A stretch of 13,976 nucleotides of DNA, taken from positions 1-13,976 of the forward strand of contig DEKZ01000410.1 of the NCBI GenBank assembly GCA_002354135.1, given 5' to 3'. Under the pieces are notes generated by a model. The model saw only the letters and a program-made list of their open reading frames with translations. It was not told the DNA's origin and made no database searches. Of this stretch, positions 1 through 6,819 are shown in pieces. The stretch's first letter is position 1, and every line of letters starts with the position of its first letter. The translations under genes and the position numbers were made by a program. Source of the stretch: Massilia sp. UBA2709 (GTDB lineage Bacteria > Pseudomonadota > Gammaproteobacteria > Burkholderiales > Burkholderiaceae_D).

Positions 1-996
1 CCAGGGCCGGCGTCGCAGGCAGCCGTGCCGTTCGCCCCGGCCACGCCGGCGCTGCGCGAGGAGCCGCGTACGCCGAAAAATCGCAAGGCGCTGGTCGCGG
101 CCGCAGTGGTGGTGTGCCTGGCGGCGGTATTCTTCATGCGCACGCCAGCGCAGACCGACACCGCCGCCTGCGCGCAGGTTTACGAAACGGGCAAGCGTGC
201 GCTCGCCCAGGGCGACGAAGCCAATGCGCGTGCACAGCTCGAGCGCGCCGCCGCTGTCTGCGGCATCGATAGTGCCGAGGCCCGCGACCTCGGCGCCCGC
301 ATTGAAGCTGTATCGAACAAGGCGCTGGCGGAGGCCGCATGCGACACCCAGCTGGGCCAGATCCGTGGAGACCTCGGGGAAAGCGACCTTGCCGCTGCGC
401 GCAAAGGGTTGGAAGCCCTCGACCGTGGCTGCGCGGCCGGCAGCGCCGTCAAGCCGCTGAAGCACCAGTTGGCGCGCCAGGCCAAGGCGGCGGCCGAGGC
501 CAGCGAGCGGGCCAGCCGGCTGATCGGGCAGCAAGACAGCGCCGGCGCCAGCCAGGCCATCGATCGCTTGGAGCAGGCGGACCGCTCGCACCCGGACATT
601 GCGCGCCTGCACGCCGAGCTCAAGCGGGTAGTGGAAAGCGTCGGCGCGGTCGATCTGCCGGAGGCGCCGGACCTTCCCGATGAACCCGTCGCCCTCCCGC
701 GTGTGCGCCACGTTGCGCCAGCTCCGGTGCAGGCGTCCGCGGCTGCGGCGCAGATGCAGGCGCAGGTACAGGCCCGGGTACAGGCGCAGATGCAGGCCCA
801 GATGGAAGCGCAGATGGCGCAGGGTTTCCTGCGCGATGCCGAGCGCGCGTTGGCACGCGGCCAGTTCGACGCCGCCCGCACCTATATCGATAGCGCACGC
901 CGCGTCGATCCGAGCAACAAGCAAGCCGACGCGCTGGCCCAGACCGTACGCGAGCGCGAGCGGCAGGTCTTGCAGAACGAAACCACGATCCGATAA
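1..996 (+). CDS. Membrane-anchored TPR-like protein, 5' end missing
   Basis: The frame is open from base 1, and the first start-like codon (GTG at 25) has no ribosome site, so the true start lies upstream of the window. Numbering from that GTG, an Ala/Pro-rich linker leads to basic residues and one membrane helix at about 21-39, suggesting an inside N-terminus and a periplasmic C-terminus. The rest is helical with TPR-like repeats: about 48-80, 104-136 and 267-297, the last ending in a DPSN turn. A Gln-Ala-Met/Val repeat (243-266) precedes the last of these. The gene leads a plus-strand cluster, 29 bp ahead of a lipoprotein gene. I do not recognise the family. By analogy with the zinc-ribbon gene downstream, the missing N-terminus could be a zinc ribbon plus linker (inference). 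A scaffold role in an envelope complex is plausible but unproven. Confidence 0.7.
   Translation, partial: PGPASQAAVPFAPATPALREEPRTPKNRKALVAAAVVVCLAAVFFMRTPAQTDTAACAQVYETGKRALAQGDEANARAQLERAAAVCGIDSAEARDLGARIEAVSNKALAEAACDTQLGQIRGDLGESDLAAARKGLEALDRGCAAGSAVKPLKHQLARQAKAAAEASERASRLIGQQDSAGASQAIDRLEQADRSHPDIARLHAELKRVVESVGAVDLPEAPDLPDEPVALPRVRHVAPAPVQASAAAAQMQAQVQARVQAQMQAQMEAQMAQGFLRDAERALARGQFDAARTYIDSARRVDPSNKQADALAQTVRERERQVLQNETTIR
751..822 (+). repeat. Gln-Ala-rich in-frame coding repeat
   Basis: Degenerate in-frame repeats built on a CAG-ATG/GTA-CAG-GCG theme encode alternating Gln-Ala-Gln-Met/Val units, residues 243-266 counted from the GTG at 25. The segment links the Pro-rich stretch to the final TPR-like hairpin and could form a flexible helix or short coiled coil. 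Such repeats can vary in copy number between strains. Confidence 0.6.
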
Positions 997-1025
997 CCGA
1001 AGCGGACCACTGAAGGAGCATCTGC

Positions 1026-1769
1026 GTGAAGAAGCAACTTAACGAGAAGAACACTCACCGCCTGGTGGCCGGCGCCTTGATCGCCACGCTGGTAGCCGGC
1101 TGCGCCAATCAGCCATATCAGCAGTACCCGTCGAATCAGGGCAGCGCCCCGATGAATACGAGCACCGGCAGCGAAGACCCGTGCAGCGTCGGTAACAGCG
1201 CGCTGGCGGGCGCTGCGGTCGGCGCCTTGCTCGGCGCACTGGTCGACGGCAAGCGCGGTGCCGTCCGTGGCGCGGCGCTGGGTGGCGTGACAGGCGCAGT
1301 CGGCTGCGTCGCCATCAATGCCCAGTCGCGCCAGGTCAAGAGTGCAGCCCAGGCCGACCAGGACTACTTGCGCGCACGCGGCCGCATGCCGCGCGAGCCC
1401 GAAGTGGTCGCCTATACACCGATGCTGAGCAAGGCGGTCGTCAAGCGCGGCCAGCCCTTCATGGTCAACTCGACTGTGGAGCTGGTGAATGGCAGCGCGC
1501 GTCGGGTCGAGGAAGTGCGCGAGGAAATCGTCGTGCTGGACCCGAGCGGTTCGCCTTTCAAGCAAGGCTCGAAAGCCGTCGCCAGTACCAACCGTAGCAG
1601 CGGCCGCTTCGAGAACTCGTTCGAGCTGACCCTGCCGCCCGGCGTCTCCCAAGGCATGTATGGCCTGAAGACCAATCTCTACGTCAATGGCCGCCTGGCC
1701 GCCACGCGCGACCTGCGCACCCAGCTCGTCTGGAACGGCGTCGAGGGCCGTCTGGTCGCAACGCGCTGA
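1026..1769 (+). CDS. Glycine-zipper outer-membrane lipoprotein
   Basis: The GTG start is preceded by AAGGAG with 7 bp spacing. The 247-residue product has a basic N-terminus, a hydrophobic stretch and a lipobox VAGC with Cys26 as the lipidated residue. Residue +2 is Ala, so outer-membrane retention is expected. Residues about 56-94 form a glycine zipper (repeated GAxxGALLGA-type spacing), a motif of outer-membrane lipoproteins that pack or span membranes. A Gln/Lys-rich helix (about 98-118) follows, then a beta-rich C-terminal domain (about 125-247) that may be an immunoglobulin-like sandwich. Cys53 and Cys94 could form a disulfide. It lies 29 bp after the TPR-like gene and 5 bp before the zinc-ribbon gene, consistent with one operon. 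The exact function is unknown. Confidence 0.75.
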   Translation: MKKQLNEKNTHRLVAGALIATLVAGCANQPYQQYPSNQGSAPMNTSTGSEDPCSVGNSALAGAAVGALLGALVDGKRGAVRGAALGGVTGAVGCVAINAQSRQVKSAAQADQDYLRARGRMPREPEVVAYTPMLSKAVVKRGQPFMVNSTVELVNGSARRVEEVREEIVVLDPSGSPFKQGSKAVASTNRSSGRFENSFELTLPPGVSQGMYGLKTNLYVNGRLAATRDLRTQLVWNGVEGRLVATR

Positions 1770-1774
1770 ACGGT

Positions 1775-2386
1775 ATGGCGCGTACTCTCCGTTGCGATAG
1801 CCAGGATTGCGCGGTAGCGCTGCCGAGGCTGGCACTTACCTTTTGTCCGTTCTGCGGAACTGCGCAGACGCGCCGCGCCGAAGCTGCCGCACAGCCGGCA
1901 ACGGGCGCAGGCGACAGTGCAGCGCCCGCATCGGCGACACCCGCACAGCCGATGGCAGCAGCGGGTACGCGCCCTGTGCCAGATGGCGACGCTGTGCGCG
2001 CCTTCGAAGCGCACTTGGCCGCCGAGCTGAGCGATGCGTATTGCAGCGCCGGCCAGTATCAGGCACTGGTTGCGTACGCAGGCCGGCAGTGGTCCATCGC
2101 ACGCACGCGCGCCGAAACCTTGCTGGCCATGTGGCTGGAGCAGCACCACGTCGTCAACGAAAAGCAGCTGCTCGCCGAGCTCGACGGATTACTGCATAAC
2201 TTTACCCAGGAAGACCGCAAGCTCGACAAGAAAGAAAGACAAGATGCCTTGCAGAGCATCTGTGCCCCCCGCGCAGGCTACGCGCGTGGTCTCGATCGCG
2301 TAGAAGCCGAACGCTATCTGCTGGAGTTTTGCCGCCGCAACAACGTGCGCATTCGCGTCGGACTGTTCAAGTGGCAAGTGCCCTAA
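1775..2386 (+). CDS. Zinc-ribbon protein with a helical module shared with the next gene
   Basis: 203 residues starting 5 bp after the lipoprotein stop, so translational coupling is likely. The N-terminus has four cysteines, C7, C12, C24 and C27, the last pair in a CPFCG knuckle, which fits a zinc ribbon. An Ala/Pro linker (about 32-68) leads to an all-helical domain (about 70-203). There is no signal peptide or membrane segment, so it is probably cytoplasmic. From LLAELD at residue 132 to the final KWQVP it aligns without gaps to residues 64-135 of the next protein, with about 32 of 72 identical by eye. The pair therefore look like paralogues or partners. I do not recognise the family. A zinc ribbon can bind nucleic acid or protein; neither is shown here. 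Confidence 0.7.
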   Translation: MARTLRCDSQDCAVALPRLALTFCPFCGTAQTRRAEAAAQPATGAGDSAAPASATPAQPMAAAGTRPVPDGDAVRAFEAHLAAELSDAYCSAGQYQALVAYAGRQWSIARTRAETLLAMWLEQHHVVNEKQLLAELDGLLHNFTQEDRKLDKKERQDALQSICAPRAGYARGLDRVEAERYLLEFCRRNNVRIRVGLFKWQVP

Positions 2387-2414
2387 GAACTATCATGACA
2401 ATGAAAGAGAAAAC

Positions 2415-3290
2415 ATGAACGGAAACGACCAGGAGTGGCTGCACAACCGGATCGCGGCAGCCGTTGCCGATGACTTCTATCTCGACCGAGGAGAAGAGCA
2501 ACGCATCAAGGAAGAAAGCGCGGCACGAGGCATTACGACCCGCGACTGCGAACTGGTGCTGCGCGAGCAGCTCGATGCGCATGCCGCAGTGTCTGAGCGC
2601 CTCCTGATTGCTGAACTGGATCGCCTGCTGCACCAGTTCACCGACCGCGACAAGAAGCTCGATCCGAAGGAAGAGCGCGATGCGATGAGCAAGGTCGTTA
2701 CCAAGGCGCCGGGCAAGAAATGCGGGCTCGATCCACGCGTGGCCGAGGAATACGTTGCTACCTTCTGCAAGGCCAACGGCGCTAGCCGTTCAACCGATAT
2801 GCCGAAATGGCTGGTGCCGGCGGCGGCGGTGGCAGGCGTAGCCGTGTTGGCCATCGGCGCAATGCTCATGCGTAAGGACAGCGTACCCGCCCCACAGCAG
2901 GCTGCGCAGCAGAACGCAGCCGCCATCCACCAAGTGGCCGCCAGCGTGCGGCTGAACGATAATGATAAGGCCGAGATCGACGATCAACTGCGTCGTGCCC
3001 AGCAATACGTCGAGGCGGCGCAATACACCGATCCGCCCGAAAAGTCTGCGAAAGCCTGCCTTGACCAGATTAAGCAGATCGATCCGGAGGGGGCCTACCG
3101 CGGCAGCGAGGTCAAGGCGCTCTCAAGCCGGATCGTGACGCATTACCTGGCGCTGGCCGACGGCAGCGCGGCCGCGAACGACATGCAGGGTGCAGAGAAA
3201 TGGCTGGCGCGCGCACGTCTGCTGAGAAGTGACCGTGAACTCATCCTGGAAAAAGAGCGCGCGCTCGGGCTGGTCCGGGCCGAACGCTAG
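2415..3290 (+). CDS. Single-pass membrane protein with duplicated helical module
   Basis: 291 residues. The cytoplasmic part (1-131) is helical and acidic, with two similar segments beginning LDRGEEQRI (about 23) and LDPKEERDA (about 82), suggesting an internal repeat. Residues 64-135 match the C-terminus of the zinc-ribbon protein encoded upstream, including the shared FTxxDxKLDxKE core and a terminal KWxVP. One membrane helix follows at about 133-151, then about 140 periplasmic residues that are helical and TPR-like, resembling the layout of the first gene. The start is set by a weak AAGAGA site 4 bp upstream. A tiny 7-codon frame (2395-2418) ends by overlapping this ATG in an ATGA. It is the last gene of the cluster, followed by a terminator. 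The function is unknown; a membrane anchor or sensor is a guess. Confidence 0.7.
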   Translation: MNGNDQEWLHNRIAAAVADDFYLDRGEEQRIKEESAARGITTRDCELVLREQLDAHAAVSERLLIAELDRLLHQFTDRDKKLDPKEERDAMSKVVTKAPGKKCGLDPRVAEEYVATFCKANGASRSTDMPKWLVPAAAVAGVAVLAIGAMLMRKDSVPAPQQAAQQNAAAIHQVAASVRLNDNDKAEIDDQLRRAQQYVEAAQYTDPPEKSAKACLDQIKQIDPEGAYRGSEVKALSSRIVTHYLALADGSAAANDMQGAEKWLARARLLRSDRELILEKERALGLVRAER

Positions 3291-3295
3291 AAAGA

Positions 3296-3326
3296 AGCCA
3301 AGGTAGCCGGGCGCCCTTGGCTTTTC
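3296..3326 (+). terminator. Rho-independent terminator after the envelope cluster
   Basis: A perfect 8-bp stem (AGCCAAGG / CCTTGGCT) with an 11-base GC-rich loop is followed by TTTC, 6 bases after the stop of the preceding gene. It closes the four-gene plus-strand cluster and separates it from the secreted protein encoded at 3373. Confidence 0.75.
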
Positions 3327-3372
3327 GGCGGCCCGCCCGCACAATGGGATAACACAAGCATATGGAGCACCC

Positions 3373-3867
3373 ATGCAACGCCGACCCTTCCTGCTCGCCG
3401 CCTTGATGGCGGCCAGCTTCCTGCCCGCGCTCGCGGGCGCCTCCGCCGGAGACCCACAAGTGGCAGTCAGAAACAAGATCGAGGTCGAATCCGTGAACGG
3501 CCGCGCACTGGTGCACCTGACGGTGTCCAACTACGGCAAGCAGACGGTCTGGATTCCGCGCGAGATGGCGGAAGAAAAGGAACTGACCGGGCGCCGCTTC
3601 GATGTGCGCGCCTTCGACGGCAGGCCGCTCGACTACACCGGCAAGATGGTGAAACGCGCGGCACTGACGGCGGCCGACTACGTGCCGGTCGCACCGGGCA
3701 AGGAGGTGAAGAACACGATCGACATCACGCCCTCGTATGCCTTCAAGGAGGGCCGCCACAGCTACCAGATCGGCTATGACGGCCCTTATCTGACCGATGT
3801 GAAGCAGCTCGACAAGCCGTCGGAAAGCCCCGCGCGGCCGCTGACCTTCATTCATACCGGCAAATGA
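3373..3867 (+). CDS. Secreted stand-alone homologue of the M35 protease prodomain
   Basis: 164 residues from ATG with GGAG 5 bp upstream. The N-terminus is a signal peptide (basic MQRR, hydrophobic 6-21, likely cleavage near AGASAG). The remainder is a beta-rich domain that matches the N-terminal domain of the two M35 proteases encoded next door. The shared elements are FDVRAFDG near 76-83, YTGKMVKR near 88-95, TAADY near 99-103, PGK near 108, and a GRHSYQIGY strand near 127-135. The proteases have the same elements at nearly the same residue numbers. It has no HExxH and no catalytic domain. The gene converges on the first protease gene with only 20 bp between stops. It may be an inhibitor, a folding helper acting in trans, or a decayed protease gene that kept only its prodomain; the intact frame, signal peptide and ribosome site argue against simple decay. 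Confidence 0.75.
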   Translation: MQRRPFLLAALMAASFLPALAGASAGDPQVAVRNKIEVESVNGRALVHLTVSNYGKQTVWIPREMAEEKELTGRRFDVRAFDGRPLDYTGKMVKRAALTAADYVPVAPGKEVKNTIDITPSYAFKEGRHSYQIGYDGPYLTDVKQLDKPSESPARPLTFIHTGK

Positions 3868-3887
3868 GCGGCAAGTAAAAGACCCGA

Positions 3888-4994
3888 TCAATTCAGCGCC
3901 GGGGAGTTCTCGGCGAAGTATTCGTGCGAGTCGGCGTTGTCGACGGCCTTGTTCGGGTCGCTGATCGCCAGGCTGGCCGCGCCGCTCTGGCCATAAACAT
4001 GGTCGTCGGTGCCGGCCACCACGTTGAAGTGGCTCATCTCGTGGACCAGGGTGCCGCCCTTCGAATCGGTGCCGGTGAGCGGCGCCGACCAGAAGGCCTT
4101 GCAGACGTAGATGCGGTAGGGCTGGGTCGGATACACGTAAGCGTAGTAGTTCTGGTTGCAGCCGCAATCGACCACCACGCTCTTGTTGTCGAACGCATCC
4201 TTGATGGCGTTGAAGTGCGAGCGCACGGTCGAGACGCGGGTCGAGGTCGCGGTGCCGAACCACTTGGTGTAGCGCGGGCCCATCGTGGTCTTGCTCATGT
4301 AGCTGACCGAACCGTTGCTCATGGTCTTGGCGGCCGAGATCGCCGAGGCGACCGTGCTCTGCTGCGAGGCCGTGCAGTTGGCGTAGCTCAGGCCCATCGG
4401 GCTCACGCCGCCGTCGCCGCCCGGACGCTTGAGCGCTTCCATGATCGGCGAACCGGAACCGCGTGGCAGGCGGCCTTCGATGTACAGGGAAGCCGCATCC
4501 GATTCCAGCTCGCCCATGTTGCCGGCCGCTGCGTCGACGCTGCCGCCGTGGCGGCCGTTATTGGCCAGGAACAGGTCGGGCGACGTGGTGCGGTAGCGGA
4601 TCGCGTAGTCGCCCGTCACGCTCAGGTCGTACAGGGCCGACAGTTCGACCTTCACCGTGTGCGAGGCGCCCGGCTTGAGCAGGTAGTAATCCGCCGCGGT
4701 CGGCTTGCCGCGCTTGACCAGGGCGCCGGTGTAGATCACCTTCTGGCCGTCGCGGGTGATGTCGAACAGCGGCGCCGTCAATCCCTCGAAGGGCGTGCGC
4801 GACTTGAGCACGTACTGCGGGCTGTTCGAGGTATTCGTGATCGTCACCTTGACCACCACGTCCTCGCTCGCGCCGAGCATGTTCTTCTCGGGCGTGACCG
4901 AGACCTTCACGCCGTTCGACCCCGCCTGCGCGCCAAAGGCGACGCCCAGTGCCGCAATACCGAATACCGACTTCAGGATGCTGTTCCAGCTCAT
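3888..4994 (-). CDS. Secreted M35 (aspzincin) lysyl-endopeptidase-like metalloprotease, copy 1
   Basis: 368 residues from the ATG at 4994, which has GGAGA about 7 bp upstream. An in-frame upstream ATG at 5069 lies inside the palindromic repeat and is rejected. Order: signal peptide 1-24 (ends GAQAG), beta prodomain about 28-175, linker, catalytic domain from about 200. Zinc site: HEMSH at 318-322 (ligands H318 and H322, catalytic E319) and GTDD at 328-331 (third ligand D331, 13 residues after the first His), which is the aspzincin signature. C207/C277 and C279/C298 fit the two disulfides of the fungal Lys-specific enzyme. D355 and E358 sit 24 and 27 residues after D331, as do the two acids that give the Grifola enzyme lysine preference. 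It is therefore probably an exported zymogen cleaving before Lys. It lacks a membrane anchor and likely uses Sec then type II secretion (inference). Confidence 0.9.
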   Translation of the reverse strand: MSWNSILKSVFGIAALGVAFGAQAGSNGVKVSVTPEKNMLGASEDVVVKVTITNTSNSPQYVLKSRTPFEGLTAPLFDITRDGQKVIYTGALVKRGKPTAADYYLLKPGASHTVKVELSALYDLSVTGDYAIRYRTTSPDLFLANNGRHGGSVDAAAGNMGELESDAASLYIEGRLPRGSGSPIMEALKRPGGDGGVSPMGLSYANCTASQQSTVASAISAAKTMSNGSVSYMSKTTMGPRYTKWFGTATSTRVSTVRSHFNAIKDAFDNKSVVVDCGCNQNYYAYVYPTQPYRIYVCKAFWSAPLTGTDSKGGTLVHEMSHFNVVAGTDDHVYGQSGAASLAISDPNKAVDNADSHEYFAENSPALN

Positions 4995-5018
4995 GTGTCT
5001 TCTCCGTATGTAAGTTGT

Positions 5019-5121
5019 AGAGCGCCTAACAAAACCGCCATGGCTGCGTTGCAGCGCCTCGCCGTACATTTGTACTGTCTTCGGCGCCGCGCCTTGCCCT
5101 GACGTTTTTGTTAGGCGCTCT
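5019..5121. repeat. Long palindromic intergenic repeat (REP-like)
   Basis: Perfect 16-bp inverted arms lie at 5019-5034 (AGAGCGCCTAACAAAA) and 5106-5121, spaced 71 bp. The interior has its own palindrome centred on GTACATTTGTAC (5064-5075) flanked by imperfectly complementary GC-rich stretches, so the unit can fold into a long branched hairpin. It starts 24 bp before the start codon of protease copy 1 and would lie in that gene's leader if transcription begins upstream. The arm and core structure is typical of dispersed intergenic repeats moved by a transposase elsewhere in the genome, but only one copy is present here. Confidence 0.7.
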
Positions 5122-5122
5122 T

Positions 5123-5138
5123 GGCCGCAAATGCGGCC
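5123..5138. repeat. Short perfect hairpin GGCCGCA-AA-TGCGGCC
   Basis: A 7-bp perfect inverted repeat with a 2-base centre lies immediately beside the long palindromic repeat. There is no T-run long enough on either side to call it a terminator with confidence. Its GGCCGC/GCGGCC core resembles the terminators at 8188 and 11886, but the flanks differ. Confidence 0.5.
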
Positions 5139-5331
5139 TTGTTATCGACGAGTCTTCGCTGAAAGCTTGACTTCAATCTAACGAAAACTCACGTCCATAC
5201 TGAGCATTTCATGAGCCGGTAGCAATTCGAATCGGATAGTGCGCGCCTCCCTTTGCGAAAAAATAACAAATATCCATTTTCTTAAGGAAGTGATGGATTT
5301 TTGTTGGCAGTCGTGCTAGCTCGTCTATACA

Positions 5332-6381
5332 TCATTGCTGGGCGGGGTTGTTTTCGCCGAAATACTCGTGCGAATCGGCATTGTTGATGGCCCGCTGAGG
5401 CGCCGTGCGCGCCAGCTCGGCGGCGGCGCTCTGTCCGTAGACGTGGTCGTCGGTGCCGGCCACCACGTCGAAATGGCTCATCTCGTGCAGCAGGGTGCCG
5501 CCCATCGAATCGGTCCCCGTCATCGGCGCAGTCCAGAACGCCTTGCAGACATAGATGTTGTAGGGCTGGGCCGGGTAGACGTAGGCGAAATAGGGCTCGT
5601 CGCAGCCGCAGTCGACCTTCACCGGTTTGGTCTCGAAGGCATTCTTGATGGCGCTGAAATTGTTCGTCACGGTAGTGACGCGCGCGGCCTCGTGCGGGCC
5701 GAACCAGTTGACGTAGCGCGGGCCCTGCTGCTTGCGGCTGGTCAGGTATTCCACGCCGTCGGCCGCCATCGCGGTGCCGGCCGCAAAGGCCTTCGTGACC
5801 GATTCCTGCTGGGCGTTCGAGCACTGGCTGAAGCTCAGGCCGGCGGGACCGCTGGGCGCGGCGAGGTTTGGAGTAACGACGCCGCGCGGCAGGCGGCCCT
5901 CGATCCAGATCGCCGCCGGCGCCGAGGCGATGTCGCCGACCACGATGCCGGCCCCGGCCTTGGCGCTGGGCGCGGCGTTGCTCGTCTGGTAGCGCACCGA
6001 ATACGCGCCGGTCACCTGCATCTCGTACAGCTTCGACAGCTCGACGCGGGCGCTGCGCGATTCGCCCGGCGCCAGCACGATGTAGTCCGCTTCGCTGGGC
6101 GCCGCGCGCTTGACGTGGCGTCCGAGGTAGCGCACCGGCATCCCGTCGCGCGTGATGCTGAACAGCGCGTGCTCCGGCGGAACGAAGGGCGTGCGCCACT
6201 TCAGCAGGCGCTGGGGTGCGTTGCCGGTGTTGGTCAGCGTGACGGTGACGTTGACGTCGTCGCCCTTGCCGAGGGCCGGCTGGTCGGGCGTGACGGTGAC
6301 GGCGATCGTGTCGGCGGCGTGGGCGGGCAGGGTGCAGGCGAACAGCAGGGCGGCAGCGGCGTGAAGGGCAGGGCGGTGCAT
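5332..6381 (-). CDS. Secreted M35 (aspzincin) lysyl-endopeptidase-like metalloprotease, copy 2
   Basis: 349 residues; the ATG at 6381 has a strong GGAGGA about 5 bp upstream. It is a paralogue of the neighbouring protease with the same order: signal peptide 1-23 (ends AHAAD), beta prodomain about 25-160 ending in IEGRLPRG, catalytic domain from about 180. Zinc ligands are H299, H303 and D312, with catalytic E300. Cysteines C187, C258, C260 and C279 and the acids D336 and E339 of the presumed lysine pocket are all kept, so it should be active. It differs from copy 1 mainly in the prodomain and linker: copy 1 has a longer Gly/Asp-rich linker, and here YLGRHVKR replaces YTGALVKR. The same-strand tandem arrangement suggests local duplication followed by divergence. 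Confidence 0.9.
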   Translation of the reverse strand: MHRPALHAAAALLFACTLPAHAADTIAVTVTPDQPALGKGDDVNVTVTLTNTGNAPQRLLKWRTPFVPPEHALFSITRDGMPVRYLGRHVKRAAPSEADYIVLAPGESRSARVELSKLYEMQVTGAYSVRYQTSNAAPSAKAGAGIVVGDIASAPAAIWIEGRLPRGVVTPNLAAPSGPAGLSFSQCSNAQQESVTKAFAAGTAMAADGVEYLTSRKQQGPRYVNWFGPHEAARVTTVTNNFSAIKNAFETKPVKVDCGCDEPYFAYVYPAQPYNIYVCKAFWTAPMTGTDSMGGTLLHEMSHFDVVAGTDDHVYGQSAAAELARTAPQRAINNADSHEYFGENNPAQQ

Positions 6382-6819
6382 GGATTCCTCCGTCGAAAAA
6401 TGACTCCAAGGAATACTGTGTGCCCGTTGGGAGCGATGGTGCTTGCGCTAAGGCAAGGTTTGTAGGGTGGGTTCTCGAACCCACGCGCTACCAGGCCCGA
6501 GTTGTCGCACATTTGATCCGCATATCGCGATCAATTGAACAGCTTCATGAATTGCATGACGAAATCAATTTCTTGCTCCAAGGGCAACACGTCCGTGCAC
6601 TGCGTGTCAATGAAGCCCGTTATCGGCCGTGGACTAAACCGAGGTCCTTCATGCTGTCCTGCTACGGCAGCGGCATGTCAGTCGTATCAATCCTCTTTGC
6701 CTCTGCAGACGGTGAGTCACCGTACTGAATCGTCCTTATAAATGGCTTAGGGTAGACACCAGCTATTTTGCCGTCACGCCACGGCGGCCCGGCACGAATG
6801 CCGACCACATGAGGACAAT
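6382..6819. other. 438-bp intergenic region between divergent genes
   Basis: This is the shared upstream region of protease copy 2 (minus) and the YihY-family gene (plus). It contains a small inverted repeat at 6467-6484. The open frames inside it (for example 6420-6728) lack ribosome sites and recognisable composition, and I do not support them as genes. A TATAAA at 6737-6742 could be part of a promoter for the YihY gene, but no good -35 lies 17 bp upstream. GAGGA at 6811-6815 is the ribosome site for the ATG at 6820. Confidence 0.5.
6467..6484. repeat. GTGGGTTC-TC-GAACCCAC inverted repeat
   Basis: A perfect 8-bp inverted repeat with outer GTA/TAC pairs (6462-6464 and 6489-6491). The GTAGGGTGGGTT...AACCCACGC form resembles short dispersed palindromes common between genes in proteobacteria. 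It could equally be an operator or a leftover repeat; nothing here decides. Confidence 0.45.

Larger units (their letters stand above)
4995..5331. other. 337-bp intergenic region between the two protease genes
   Basis: This holds the upstream region of protease copy 1. It contains the long palindromic repeat at 5019-5121, a small hairpin at 5123-5138, and then about 190 bp of more AT-rich sequence (5140-5331) that probably carries the promoter of copy 1. I could not pick a convincing -35/-10 pair. No coding region is supported, and no strong terminator is visible after protease copy 2, whose stop is at 5332. Confidence 0.6.

Noticed and set aside
3924..5102. 392-codon plus-strand frame, and a similar 376-codon frame at 5335-6465
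   Set aside because: Both are antisense to the two M35 proteases and resemble each other only because the proteases are paralogues. No start signal or known motif is present.
5019..5121. CRISPR array or attachment site
   Set aside because: There is only one repeat unit with self-complementary arms and no spacers, so a palindromic intergenic repeat fits better.
6420..6728. 102-codon frame in the region before the YihY-family gene
   Set aside because: It has no ribosome site, no recognisable composition, and overlaps an inverted repeat.
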